NCBI GenBank assembly: GCA_902614915.1
Contig: CACMMX010000004.1
Location: 1-64,000 of the forward strand
Source of the DNA: an uncultured Cryomorphaceae bacterium
GTDB taxonomy: Bacteria > Bacteroidota > Bacteroidia > Flavobacteriales > Schleiferiaceae
Direction: 5' to 3'
Length of the DNA stretch: 64,000 nt
The translations under genes were made by a program, and so were the position numbers. Shown piece after piece: positions 21,958 to 31,850 of this stretch. Each line of letters begins with the position of its first letter. Position 1 is the first letter of the stretch. Below the pieces are notes generated by a model that did not search any database, was not told the origin of the DNA, and worked only from the letters and a program-made list of their open reading frames with translations.

Positions 21958-23283
21958 TCAATTAGAATTTAATTTTTCTTGTAATTCTTCTAAGGTAATC
22001 CCCTTAGTTTCTGGCATCATGAAATGAGTAAATAGTAATTGGAGCACCATAAAGGCAGCAAAAAAGGTAAAGATTATCCAACCTGGGAAGCTTTCAATGA
22101 CTACTTCCCCTAACATTGTAATCAAAGCAGCAAATACCCAATGTATTCCAGTACCCCAAGCTTGCCCCCCTGCACGCACAGAATTTGGAAAAATCTCTGC
22201 AATAAATACCCAAATTATCGCACCTTGTCCGATAGCATGAGATGCAATGAAAGAGAGAATGAAAATTAAATTGAACAATGCAGTAGCATCTGTTTTGAAA
22301 CCAAAGGAAATCATAGACAGGGAGATTATATAGCCTATAGAGCCGATATACATTAATGATTTTCGACCCATTCTATCGATAAGATAGAGACCAATAAAGG
22401 TGAAGAGAAGGTTTGTACCTCCAATGGAAATAGATGATAAAAGCGATTTTGAAGATGCAAATCCAGCATTTTCAAGTATCACAGGCGCGTAATAAAGAAT
22501 AAAATTGATTCCACTTAATTGATTGAAAAAGGCAAGAAGGAAAGCCAAAATCAAACTTTTATTATACTTTCCGTTAAAGACATTAACACCTTTTAGAGTT
22601 TTTTCTTTATGTGTTTTAATGATGTTAAGTTCAGCCATTGCAGTGCTGTCGTTTTCGTGTAAAAGTTTTAAGGTCTTTAATGCACTGAATTCATCCTGTT
22701 TTTGAACTAATAGCCAACGCGGAGATTGAGGTACTCCAAAAATTAGTAGGCAATATAGTGCAGCTGGAAACGCTTCAATACCAAGCATCCATCGCCAATC
22801 ATTAATACCACCTATACCACTCAGTAAATAGTTAGATACAAATGCTAAGAATATTCCAAATACTATGTTGAATTGATATAAAGCAACTAATTGCCCTCGC
22901 CGTTTTGCTGTACTGATTTCACTAATGTAGATTGGGGCTGCAACTGTGGATGCGCCAACGCCAATGCCACCAAGAAATCGGAAAAATGAGAATATGTAAG
23001 GATTTGTTGCTAATCCAGATCCAAGAGCGCTGACCAAATAGAGTAAACCTATCCAAATAAGTGTCTTTTTTCTTCCTATGTATTTTGTAGGAATCCCACC
23101 TGTGAGCGAACCTAAAACTGTCCCCCACAGAGCCATAGACATAATAAAAACGCCGTGGAACCAGGCTGAGGTATTCCAAAGTTCCTTAATTGGTTCATTG
23201 GCACCAGATATAACCACTGTGTCAAAACCAAATAGAAAGCCAGCTAAAGCCACCGTGAGTGACCAATTCCAATATTTTTTCAT
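21958..23283 (-). CDS. MFS sugar porter family transporter
   Basis: 12 TM; GRKKTL, RFLGGIGVGASTVAAPIYISEISTAKRRGQLVALYQ, DRMGRKSLM, PETKGITLEEL. Confidence 0.93.
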   Translation of the reverse strand: MKKYWNWSLTVALAGFLFGFDTVVISGANEPIKELWNTSAWFHGVFIMSMALWGTVLGSLTGGIPTKYIGRKKTLIWIGLLYLVSALGSGLATNPYIFSFFRFLGGIGVGASTVAAPIYISEISTAKRRGQLVALYQFNIVFGIFLAFVSNYLLSGIGGINDWRWMLGIEAFPAALYCLLIFGVPQSPRWLLVQKQDEFSALKTLKLLHENDSTAMAELNIIKTHKEKTLKGVNVFNGKYNKSLILAFLLAFFNQLSGINFILYYAPVILENAGFASSKSLLSSISIGGTNLLFTFIGLYLIDRMGRKSLMYIGSIGYIISLSMISFGFKTDATALFNLIFILSFIASHAIGQGAIIWVFIAEIFPNSVRAGGQAWGTGIHWVFAALITMLGEVVIESFPGWIIFTFFAAFMVLQLLFTHFMMPETKGITLEELQEKLNSN

Positions 23284-23358
23284 TACGATACCTATTAAAA
23301 TATCTTTTACAATGCATAATAAAAATTCAATGCGATATACTTATTAAAAACCTAAAAC

Positions 23359-23390
23359 AAAAAAATCAGTCGATTAAAACTGATTTTTTT
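23359..23390 (-). terminator. intrinsic terminator downstream of ssrA (possibly bidirectional)
   Basis: AAAAAATCAGT-cgattaaa-ACTGATTTTTTT. Confidence 0.8.
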
Positions 23391-23406
23391 GAATTAAACT
23401 TAATTG

Positions 23407-23803
23407 TGGAGTCGGCGGGAATCGAACCCGCGTCCAAACAAGGAAGCCTGAGGCTTTCTACATGTTTAGCTTGTGATTATATTTTAGACCAATCTCTGAG
23501 CACAAGCACCCCAATCATGGCTTAGCCTTTTAACTTGAATTAGTCCGCAAGGCAAAGACCAATTGCATTCCTGAATTTTCCACACCTCGTGATCAAGCGC
23601 CTCAGGACAGGGGCTCTTGCGAGATGTTCAGCTCCTACACCTGGTGTAGGATTAGCATAATCGACATCCTGTCAGATTAAGCGGCTAAAGCGTAAGAATC
23701 TTCGCCAGTTATAAAAAGTGAAGCGGTGTATTAACGAGCTGCCCCTTCAGCGCTCGACATGCTTACATCAACCTTCGGCCTGCTGTCAAAACCAGTCGAC
23801 CCC
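23407..23803 (-). ncRNA. ssrA: transfer-messenger RNA (tmRNA)
   Basis: 5' GGGGTCGACTGGTTTTGACAGC and 3' GGGTTCGATTCCCGCCGACTCCA form an acceptor/T-arm tRNA-like domain; internal reading frame GGC GAA GAT TCT TAC GCT TTA GCC GCT TAA = GEDSYALAA. Confidence 0.96.
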
Positions 23804-23814
23804 GTTGAAGAGGG

Positions 23815-23822
23815 CAAAGATA
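23815..23822 (-). promoter_or_regulatory. Bacteroidota -7 promoter element for ssrA
   Basis: TATCTTTG (consensus TAnnTTTG) 11 nt upstream of the inferred mature 5' end; -33 element weak. Confidence 0.55.
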
Positions 23823-23868
23823 CGTGAATTCTGTGCGATTTTTTAGCATACTTAAGTAACTTGGGGGT

Positions 23869-25062
23869 ATGAAAATCGGCCTAGTAAGAGAGGGGAAAAT
23901 CCCTATAGACAGAAGAGTTCCGCTCACTCCATCACAAGCGAGTCAATTATCCAATTTGTACAACATTGAGGTTGTGGTTCAGCCCAGTGATATTCGGGCT
24001 TATTCAGATAGAGAATATGAAGAGTGCAATATAAAATTACAAGAGAATTTAGAAGATTGTGACGTACTACTTGGTGTAAAAGAAGTTCCAATACATAATC
24101 TCTTACCGCAAAAAACATATTTCTTTTTTTCTCATACGTTTAAACAGCAACCATATAATGCCAAGCTTTTAAAGGCTTGTGTTCAGAAAGGAATCCGTTT
24201 AATTGATTACGAATTACTTAAGAGAAGTGGCAGCCGTGTGGTTGCCTTTGGTCGTTTTGCAGGATTAGTTGGTGCATACAATGCGCTAAGAGGTTGGGGG
24301 GAGAAGACAGGAGAGTATACCTTGAAACCGGCACATGAGTGTTTTGATCTTGCTGAAATGTTCTCACAATTGAATAATAAAAGTTGGTCAAAAGAGTTAC
24401 GAATCATTTTAACAGGATCCGGTCGGGTGGCCCAAGGTGCGGTAGAAACACTGGTTGCATCAGGTATACCTAAAGTTGCGGCAAATATATTGGCAACTGC
24501 GGTTGGCCCATTTTGGGCACAGTTGGACGTAGAAGAATATTATAGGCCAATCGGTGGTGGACAGGTAGATCGTTCTGAGTTGTTTCAAGACCCAACTAAT
24601 TTTGAATCTAATTTCATGGCTTACGCAAAACATGCTCATTTATACATTGCAGGACATTATTATGATAGTAGAGCACCTTTCATATTTACCAGAGAGGACG
24701 CAAAGCAAAAGGAATTTGCAATTAAATATATCGCAGATATAAGTTGTGACATTGATGGGCCTGTAGCTTCAACCTTAAGACCTTCTACCATTGAACATCC
24801 ATTTTACGGCTATTTGGCGGTGGAAGAAAAAGAAGTAGCGCATGAAGATGCGTCTTCCATAGGTGTTATGGCTGTTGATAATTTGCCATGTGAATTACCT
24901 AGAGATGCTTCTGAAAGTTTTGGAAAGGATATGCTCAAACACGTCATTCCCGCACTTTTTAATGGAGATGAAGAAGGTGTGCTTAAAGGGGCAACGGAGT
25001 GCTCAGGTGGTTCATTGACAGCGGACTTTTCCTATCTTCAAGACTATATTGATCAGGCATAA
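23869..25062 (+). CDS. saccharopine dehydrogenase / alanine dehydrogenase-PNT-like NAD(P)-dependent oxidoreductase
   Basis: KIGLVREGKIPIDRRVPLTPSQASQL; FGRFAGLVGAYNALRGWG; DISCDIDGPVASTLRPSTIEHPFYGY. Confidence 0.82.
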   Translation: MKIGLVREGKIPIDRRVPLTPSQASQLSNLYNIEVVVQPSDIRAYSDREYEECNIKLQENLEDCDVLLGVKEVPIHNLLPQKTYFFFSHTFKQQPYNAKLLKACVQKGIRLIDYELLKRSGSRVVAFGRFAGLVGAYNALRGWGEKTGEYTLKPAHECFDLAEMFSQLNNKSWSKELRIILTGSGRVAQGAVETLVASGIPKVAANILATAVGPFWAQLDVEEYYRPIGGGQVDRSELFQDPTNFESNFMAYAKHAHLYIAGHYYDSRAPFIFTREDAKQKEFAIKYIADISCDIDGPVASTLRPSTIEHPFYGYLAVEEKEVAHEDASSIGVMAVDNLPCELPRDASESFGKDMLKHVIPALFNGDEEGVLKGATECSGGSLTADFSYLQDYIDQA

Positions 25063-26130
25063 ATGTCAAAAAAGAGCGCTTTAAATATTAATAAGGGTAC
25101 TTCTGACGCACCTTACATCAATCCAAAATGGAAGGGTAGTACGCGTTCTCAATTTGATGTTGAATCTCTCTGCAATTTGGTTATTAAGGGCGAATCTACA
25201 GGACTTTCCAAGGCCATTACGCTAATAGAAAGTTTGGCACCAAAAGACAAAGATCATGCAAGGAAATTGATGTCTATGATTCTACCCAAGTCTGGAGGTG
25301 CCCATAGGATTGGAATAAGCGGTGTCCCTGGAGTAGGCAAAAGTACTTTTTTGGAATCGTATTGTTCTCATTTGTTGGCAGAACAAGTAGATATTAAAAT
25401 TGCAATTTTAGCTGTTGATCCTTCTAGTGAATTGACCAAAGGAAGTATTCTTGGAGATAAAACGCGTATGGAGTCTATAGGAAAAGATCCTCGTGTTTTT
25501 ATACGTCCAACAGCGTCAAACGGTCATTTAGGCGGTGTAGCTAAAAGTACCTACGAGGCTGTAGCCTTGTGTGAAGCCGCAGGTTATAATTATGTGTTCA
25601 TAGAAACCGTGGGTGTAGGCCAAAGTGAAACGGTAGTGAGTAAACTCGTAGATTCTTTCTTGTTTCTAGCTATGCCCGGCACTGGGGATGAACTTCAAGG
25701 AATTAAGAAGGGAATCATGGAAATGGCAGATATTATTGCGCTTAATAAATGCGATTCTGGTCGAGAAGTAGCTGCCAATCAAAACGCCCTAGAGTTGAAA
25801 AGTGCACTTCAGCTAGTTTCAAGAGTTATGGACGATTGGCAAGTTCCAGTAATTCAGATTAGTTCTTTAGAAAGAAAGGGAATGAATTTGGTTGAGGAAG
25901 AGCTAGACAAATACTACCGACATTCAAATCTAAAAGGGCGATTTAGATTGAATCGTATAAAGCAAAGTGAATACTGGTTTGAGCAATATTTGGGTGAATT
26001 GCTGTTTGAGAAATTAGGAGAGAAAAAAGACTGGAATCAAATGAAAATCGCTTACATGGACAAAGTACGAAGCAATGCGTTAACTCCATTCGAAGCCAGT
26101 GAACAAATTATTGCACAAATCCTAGATTAA
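25063..26130 (+). CDS. meaB: methylmalonyl-CoA mutase-associated GTPase MeaB
   Basis: RIGISGVPGVGKSTFLESY, LAVDPSSELTKGSILGDKTRM, FIETVGVGQSE, LNKCD. Confidence 0.93.
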   Translation: MSKKSALNINKGTSDAPYINPKWKGSTRSQFDVESLCNLVIKGESTGLSKAITLIESLAPKDKDHARKLMSMILPKSGGAHRIGISGVPGVGKSTFLESYCSHLLAEQVDIKIAILAVDPSSELTKGSILGDKTRMESIGKDPRVFIRPTASNGHLGGVAKSTYEAVALCEAAGYNYVFIETVGVGQSETVVSKLVDSFLFLAMPGTGDELQGIKKGIMEMADIIALNKCDSGREVAANQNALELKSALQLVSRVMDDWQVPVIQISSLERKGMNLVEEELDKYYRHSNLKGRFRLNRIKQSEYWFEQYLGELLFEKLGEKKDWNQMKIAYMDKVRSNALTPFEASEQIIAQILD

Positions 26131-26648
26131 AACGAACGTGCTGCTTCGTGTTTAATGAGTAATATTGCTGCTTTTGTTGGAAAAATATCTCCTTCTATTT
26201 CAGCATTAATTAATTCCTTTGCTAAATCTCCAGCGGTGGCTTCTGCTCCTAGTGTGCCTGCAATTCTATTTATGAGACTGATTACTTGGCTTTTAGCACT
26301 GACTATATGGTTCCATGCTTCATCACTAAGGTAGACTTGTTGTGTGATGTTATAATCGAACTCTTGTCTAACTGCTTCTACAAGTGTTTTTCGGTATTGA
26401 CCAATAGTCAATTTACTAGGTTTGACCCGAATGACAAGATGATTTGGCGTGATACGCTCTAAGAGCATAACTACTCTTTCATAGGCTTGCATACGCATTG
26501 GAAGCGATTTTTTCTGCAGATTTTTCCTTAAATAAAAGGCACGACGCTTCTCCTCGTTATCTACAAAGTTGGATAACAATAAATAGGTGAGGAGCAACAT
26601 TAATGCTGCAGGAAAAGTGTATTTAAGTATTTCAATAAATGCTTCCAT
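26127..26648 (-). CDS. conserved Bacteroidota membrane-anchored protein (DUF7935-like)
   Basis: N-terminal TM then RKNLQKKSLPMRMQAYERVVMLLERITPNHLVIR; family name from memory. Confidence 0.65.
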   Translation of the reverse strand: MEAFIEILKYTFPAALMLLLTYLLLSNFVDNEEKRRAFYLRKNLQKKSLPMRMQAYERVVMLLERITPNHLVIRVKPSKLTIGQYRKTLVEAVRQEFDYNITQQVYLSDEAWNHIVSAKSQVISLINRIAGTLGAEATAGDLAKELINAEIEGDIFPTKAAILLIKHEAARSF

Positions 26649-26708
26649 GAAAATATGTTAGGGCCTACAAATATCGTTATTTTTGCCTTCCCACAATAGC
26701 AAATTACT

Positions 26709-27908
26709 ATGAAAGGACTTTCAACACGTGCTCAGAAAATGGGTCTTCCTATGACCATTGAAATGGCAAAAAAAGCAAGAGAACTGAGTGCTACAGGAAA
26801 ACAAGTGATTAGTTTGTCTTTAGGAGAGCCAGACTTTGATACACCAGATTTTATCAAAGCAGCGGCAAATGAGGCCATGGAACAAAACTATACGCATTAC
26901 ATGCCTATCCCTGGATTTGCAGATGTTAGGGCCTCAATTGCAGCAAAATTTAAAAGAGACAACCACCTTGAGTATACACCGGATCAAATCGTTGTAAGCA
27001 CTGGCGCCAAGCAGAGCCTGCTCAATGTATTTTTGACTTTGGTTAATCCCGGTGAAGAAATCATTATTCCAGCTCCATATTGGGTTAGCTATATGGATCA
27101 AGCAAAATATTGTGAGGGTGTCGTTAAAACACTTCCCACAACAAAGGAGAGCGGCTTTAAGATTACGGCGGCACAATTACAATCGGCCATCACAGATAAA
27201 TCCAAAGTCTTAATTTTTTCCTCGCCAAACAATCCGTGTGGAGCTGTATACAGCAGGTCTGAGCTAGCCGCTATTGCCCAAGTGGTTACACAATACCCCA
27301 ATTTGTACATTATATCAGATGAGATTTACGAGCTGTTGAATTATGGTGAGGTAGAGCATGTTAGTATTGCGAGCTTTCCTGAGGTCTATAATCAAACTAT
27401 AACGGTAAACGGATTGTCAAAAGGTTTCGCTATGACGGGATGGCGAATTGGATATATTGGCGCGCCAGAGTGGATAGCAAGGGCCTGCACAAAATTTCAG
27501 TCTAATTTTACTTCAGGAGCAAATTCTGTAGCTCAACGGGCATGCAAGGCTGCTGTTGAGGCTGATCCTTCCAAAGTGAAATACATGGTGGACACATTTG
27601 CCCAGCGCAGAGAGAAAATGGTAAGCTGGATGAATGCAATTCCTGGATTTGAATTAGATACTCCTCCTGGCGCCTTTTACGTTTTTCCAAGAATTACAGC
27701 ACTTTTAGGTAAATCCCATAAAGGAAAGCGTATTATCAACTCTATGGATTTGAGTTTTTTCCTACTAGAAGAAGCCTTAGTAAGCACAGTTCCAGGCGAT
27801 GCTTTTGGTATGCCGGGTTACATTCGATTTTCTTATGCAGCTGCAGAATCTGACCTTGAGGAAGCTGTACGCAGAGTTCGAGAAGCAGTTTCAAAATTAG
27901 AAGACTAA
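26709..27908 (+). CDS. pyridoxal phosphate-dependent aminotransferase (aspartate aminotransferase-like)
   Basis: LSLGEPDFDTPDFIK, FSSPNNPCGAVYS, SDEIYELLNYG, VNGLSKGFAMTGWRIGY. Confidence 0.94.
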   Translation: MKGLSTRAQKMGLPMTIEMAKKARELSATGKQVISLSLGEPDFDTPDFIKAAANEAMEQNYTHYMPIPGFADVRASIAAKFKRDNHLEYTPDQIVVSTGAKQSLLNVFLTLVNPGEEIIIPAPYWVSYMDQAKYCEGVVKTLPTTKESGFKITAAQLQSAITDKSKVLIFSSPNNPCGAVYSRSELAAIAQVVTQYPNLYIISDEIYELLNYGEVEHVSIASFPEVYNQTITVNGLSKGFAMTGWRIGYIGAPEWIARACTKFQSNFTSGANSVAQRACKAAVEADPSKVKYMVDTFAQRREKMVSWMNAIPGFELDTPPGAFYVFPRITALLGKSHKGKRIINSMDLSFFLLEEALVSTVPGDAFGMPGYIRFSYAAAESDLEEAVRRVREAVSKLED

Positions 27909-27918
27909 AGAAGCCGTT

Positions 27919-28336
27919 ATGAAAATTGAAGTTGCTCACGGAGAAATTATTGATAAGCACACCATACTTGTAATTAAAAGTGAGCGCATCTCAGAAAAAG
28001 AAAAGCTTGCACATGTTCAGGTCGAGTTGGAGGCACTTTCGCAAGGAGTGAAGCACGTTTATAGTTGCGCGGAGAACCCGTCAAAACTTCATGACTTGGC
28101 TGAAAAGCTAAAAAAAAGTCAATGAGCAGCTTTGGGAAATTGAAGATGAATTGAGAATTTTAGAATCAAAGGAGGAATTCGGTAAGGCCTTTATACTCAA
28201 AGCAAGAAGCGTATATTTTCTAAACGATGAACGTGCGGCATTGAAAAAAAATATAAATGCCATTACAGGGAGCGTTATTGTAGAAGCAAAATCCTATGCG
28301 GATTATTCTATGAGAAAACAGGATTCCGAAGAATAG
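27919..28336 (+). pseudogene. DUF6165-like protein, interrupted by +1 frameshift at an A8 run (or frame-shifted expression / sequence error)
   Basis: Frame 1: MKIEVAHGEIIDKHTILVIKSERISEKEKL...AEKLKK; then frame 2 from 28118: VNEQLWEIEDELRILESKEEFGKAFILKARSVYFLNDERAALKKNINAITGSVIVEAKSYADY, one continuous family. Confidence 0.85.
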
Positions 28337-28365
28337 TGTAAATTCGATTATAGAAACGTCAAGAT

Positions 28366-30168
28366 TTGAGTTTTAAGCAACGTTTTAATGCCTTCAGAGA
28401 ACGGGTGAATATTCTCCTGTATGATAGCCGTGATTTTGTACTTGGTGCTTTATCAAGATTCTCATTTCTTGTTGCCCTTAGCACAATTATAGCATTAGTT
28501 ATTTTTCATGGCTATGCTCTTAATGATTCGCAAAATCATATTATAGATTTAATTGTACGATTCTCCATAGGTTATTACTTATTGAAATTCCTAATTGAGA
28601 TTATTTACAATTTCCATCCGTGGGCATTTGTGAAGGCTAGAAAATGGGAAGCCATTTTAATGGCATTCCTTGTGTTGGATATTTTGGTTATTAATATTCA
28701 AGGGGTTGAATTACTTAGCTTCCTTGGAGATGCAATAGGCGTAAGTAGTTTTCAAAGCGGCTTCGTGCTTTTGTTACAGTTTTATGTAATGGTTATTGTG
28801 TTTTTGGAATTTGGGAAAGTTGGAGAAAGACTGCCCGATTTCAACTTGACACCACCGGCATTACTTTTAATCAGTTTCATACTGTTAATTGCCTTGGGTA
28901 CCGGTTTGTTAATGCTGCCGGAAATGAATGCAGGTAGTGGATCTTTAGATTTCGTCACTGCGTTATTTACAAGTATTAGTGCGAGCTGTGTGACGGGGTT
29001 GAGTTTAATGGATATTTCTACGGTTCTGAGCTTTAAAGGGCAAATGATTGTGATGATACTTATGCAATTGGGTGGACTAAACATCATTTCATTTGCTGCC
29101 TTATTCGCTATTCTTAGAGGCGGATTTGGAATGCGCCAGCAAAACTTCATGAGTGAAAACCTTGGCGAAAGCATGCTACAGAGCGGTAAGCTAGTAGGTT
29201 CAATTTTTCGTCTCACATTAACTATAGAATTAATTGGTGCAATCTTACTAGGCATCATCTGGTTTCCGAAGTTTGATTCTTTAGGGAACACTTTATTTTA
29301 TAGCCTATTCCATAGCATTAGTGCCTTTAATAATGCAGGATTTTCTTTATTCTCTGATTCACTAGCCACTGAGTGTAATGCCTTTTTACCGGCCGTCCAT
29401 TGGGTAATCGCTTTATTAATCATCTTGGGTGGAATTGGGTTTGGAACACTTTCGGACGTGCTTTCACAACCGTGGCGAAACCAACCGTTAACTAAAAGTT
29501 GGAGAGGGTTGCGATTGGGTACTAAAATTGGTTTGACCGTCGCCGGAATTTTATTAGTGACCGGAGGGGTGATTCTTTCACTCACGCTGGGTTACAATGG
29601 TGATTTGGGCACACATATATCAGCAAGTTTCTTTCAAAGTATTACTGCACGAACGGCTGGGTTTAATACCATAGACATAGGAGCTATGGCCATGCCAGCA
29701 TTACTATTTATGATGTTTTTAATGTTTGTAGGGGGTGGATCTGGATCAACAGCAGGAGGAATAAAGACTAGTACCTTTGCTTTAGTATTTTTAAGTGCCT
29801 ATGCTACGATTAGGGGTAAAAAGGATATCAACCTATATAAAAATAAGATTCCTTGGGAGTTGATGAACAGAGCTTTTGCTGTTTTCCTCTTTGCCATAGT
29901 CTTTATTTTCCTGGGAATATTTGTTTTGACAATCTTGGAACCAGATATTGCGTTTTTAGACTTGGCTTTTGAGCAAGTAAGTGCATTTTGTACGGTAGGT
30001 CTGAGTACAGGAATTACCTCTGAGCTTAGCTTCGGCAGTCAAACCGTAATCATGCTTAGCATGTTAATCGGAAGGGTAGGGACGCTAACCTTAGCATTCG
30101 CTTTGAGTGGTAATCGACCAGAATCTAATTCCTTTTCCTATCCGAAAGGCTACATGCACGTAGGCTAA
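28366..30168 (+). CDS. trkH: TrkH-family potassium uptake protein (TTG start)
   Basis: Multiple TM; SISASCVTGLSLMD, SISAFNNAGFSLF, SITARTAGFNTIDIG, GGGSGSTAGGIKT, SAFCTVGLSTG selectivity-filter repeats. Confidence 0.92.
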   Translation: MSFKQRFNAFRERVNILLYDSRDFVLGALSRFSFLVALSTIIALVIFHGYALNDSQNHIIDLIVRFSIGYYLLKFLIEIIYNFHPWAFVKARKWEAILMAFLVLDILVINIQGVELLSFLGDAIGVSSFQSGFVLLLQFYVMVIVFLEFGKVGERLPDFNLTPPALLLISFILLIALGTGLLMLPEMNAGSGSLDFVTALFTSISASCVTGLSLMDISTVLSFKGQMIVMILMQLGGLNIISFAALFAILRGGFGMRQQNFMSENLGESMLQSGKLVGSIFRLTLTIELIGAILLGIIWFPKFDSLGNTLFYSLFHSISAFNNAGFSLFSDSLATECNAFLPAVHWVIALLIILGGIGFGTLSDVLSQPWRNQPLTKSWRGLRLGTKIGLTVAGILLVTGGVILSLTLGYNGDLGTHISASFFQSITARTAGFNTIDIGAMAMPALLFMMFLMFVGGGSGSTAGGIKTSTFALVFLSAYATIRGKKDINLYKNKIPWELMNRAFAVFLFAIVFIFLGIFVLTILEPDIAFLDLAFEQVSAFCTVGLSTGITSELSFGSQTVIMLSMLIGRVGTLTLAFALSGNRPESNSFSYPKGYMHVG

Positions 30169-30189
30169 AATCTAACTGAAACGCTAGTT

Positions 30190-31002
30190 TTAATTTTTAT
30201 CTTGAAAGTCTAAGTTCTTCAATCCGATAAATTTCAATAATTTTTTCCCATTGATTTTTAGAGTCTCTTTGATGCCGGTTGCCAATTTCTTTGACGTTGC
30301 GTCGTCTGGTCTTGAGACAAATTTTGAATCTCTGTAAGAGACTCCTTCTTCTGGTTTGGTATAGAAGTATGTATAGAAGCTTTTTCTGCTTTCGTCCTCA
30401 GGAATATTGATTTTTCTATAGCCGTGCGGACTGTTGTTATCCGTATAAAAAATGACCGCAGTATTGAACGTGGGCGGGACTTTTACCATACATTCGGTCA
30501 TCTCCTTGTTCCACAATTCTAAATCGCCACCGTATTCTGCTTTCCAATTTTTATTGAGATAAACTAGCAGGTTGATTCGGCGCCATAAACCTAATTTTGG
30601 GTTCATGTTAACGTCAATATGGATGTCTACGTAAGAGCCGTTTTTACCTTGATGCAGGCCAGATCCCAAAGCATCTGTGGTGGTATGCAGACCTTCTATT
30701 CCCGTAATCTTTTCTAACTGTTGGTACCATTGATTTGAGCTGACTGCTTCCCGTATCTTGGCAAAAGAAGGGTGCCACCTCTCAAAATGATAGTCTTCAC
30801 TTTTATCCTCATTCAAGCTTTTACGCTTTACATTGAGATCTTTAATTGACGGGAAATTTTCAAATAAGTCATCGGCAATTTCTTCAGTAAAGAAATTCTC
30901 CATCACTAAATATTTGCAAGGTTTAGCATTGATATAAAGCTGGTTCAACTTAGCTGCGTGCTCTGAATTTAGGTATGCTTTGTTAATGATTCCTGTTGCC
31001 AT
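30190..31002 (-). CDS. 2OG-Fe(II) oxygenase
   Basis: GSYVDIHIDVNMNPKLGLWRRINLLVYLNKNWKAEYGGDLELW...PHGYRKI: HxD...H jelly-roll motif. Confidence 0.85.
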   Translation of the reverse strand: MATGIINKAYLNSEHAAKLNQLYINAKPCKYLVMENFFTEEIADDLFENFPSIKDLNVKRKSLNEDKSEDYHFERWHPSFAKIREAVSSNQWYQQLEKITGIEGLHTTTDALGSGLHQGKNGSYVDIHIDVNMNPKLGLWRRINLLVYLNKNWKAEYGGDLELWNKEMTECMVKVPPTFNTAVIFYTDNNSPHGYRKINIPEDESRKSFYTYFYTKPEEGVSYRDSKFVSRPDDATSKKLATGIKETLKINGKKLLKFIGLKNLDFQDKN

Positions 31003-31032
31003 TATAGTCTCAATTTGGATTCAAATATAAGT

Positions 31033-31842
31033 TTACGCGTTCTTCTTGCGAGTGACATTCGTCAGTTTTGAATAAACCACCGAAAATAAATTGGGAAAAA
31101 ATCGTTTAAAGGGAATTGAAAATCTCTCGTAACCGGCAATTATTATATGCTTTGGTAATTTACGTCTTGCTGTTTTATTTAAAAACTTACGAGCGAGTAC
31201 TTCGGGCAGCATACCTTTTTCTTGAGCACTGCTGTTCACTCCTATGGGCACGCCATTGGGACCTAAACTTTTTACCGTTACAGACGTATTGATAAATCCA
31301 GGGCTCAAAATTCCGGCATGTACACCGGAATTTTGAAGTTCATATTGAAGACTTTCAAAGTAGCCAATAACTGCAAATTTACTGGCTGCATATGCTGCCA
31401 ATTTGGGGCTGCCAAAAAAGCCTAAGATGCTTGAAACAGTCCAGATTTGTCCTGTATTACGAGACAACATATGTGGTAGAATAGCTTTTGACAATGCGAC
31501 TGCGGCCCAGAAATTCACTTCCATGACCTGTTTTTCGATCTGGAATTCCATTTCATCTACGGAACCTAAATGACCAATTCCGCCATTATTGATCAAAATG
31601 TCTACATGTCCTTTGAAATCAAGCGCTTGCTTGGCCCATTGATGTGCTTGTTCATGATTTTGTAAATCAAGTGGAAGCACACAACAATCTTCTGGGTTGG
31701 GCAATTGCTTTTGTAATTCTTTTAAAAGTTTTAAACGACGTGCAGAAACAATGAGGTAGGCACCTTTTTGTGAATACGCCTTTGCCAATGCCAGTCCAAT
31801 CCCGCTGCTTGCTCCAGTTATCCATACTACCTTACCTTTCAT
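31033..31842 (-). CDS. SDR family oxidoreductase
   Basis: WITGASSGIGLALAKAY, NNGGIGHLG, YAASKFAVIGY. Confidence 0.94.
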   Translation of the reverse strand: MKGKVVWITGASSGIGLALAKAYSQKGAYLIVSARRLKLLKELQKQLPNPEDCCVLPLDLQNHEQAHQWAKQALDFKGHVDILINNGGIGHLGSVDEMEFQIEKQVMEVNFWAAVALSKAILPHMLSRNTGQIWTVSSILGFFGSPKLAAYAASKFAVIGYFESLQYELQNSGVHAGILSPGFINTSVTVKSLGPNGVPIGVNSSAQEKGMLPEVLARKFLNKTARRKLPKHIIIAGYERFSIPFKRFFPNLFSVVYSKLTNVTRKKNA

Positions 31843-31850
31843 TGCGTTCG

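Noticed and set aside
23259-23525. 88 aa plus-strand ORF (..VESAGIEPASKQGSLRLSTCLACDYILDQSLSTSTPIMA)
   Set aside because: Antisense to the 3' half of ssrA; a classic false ORF over tmRNA
28151-28336. 61 aa ORF as an independent gene
   Set aside because: It is the C-terminal half of the frameshifted DUF6165-like gene
28782-29291. 169 aa minus-strand ORF inside trkH
   Set aside because: Antisense shadow of a transmembrane gene
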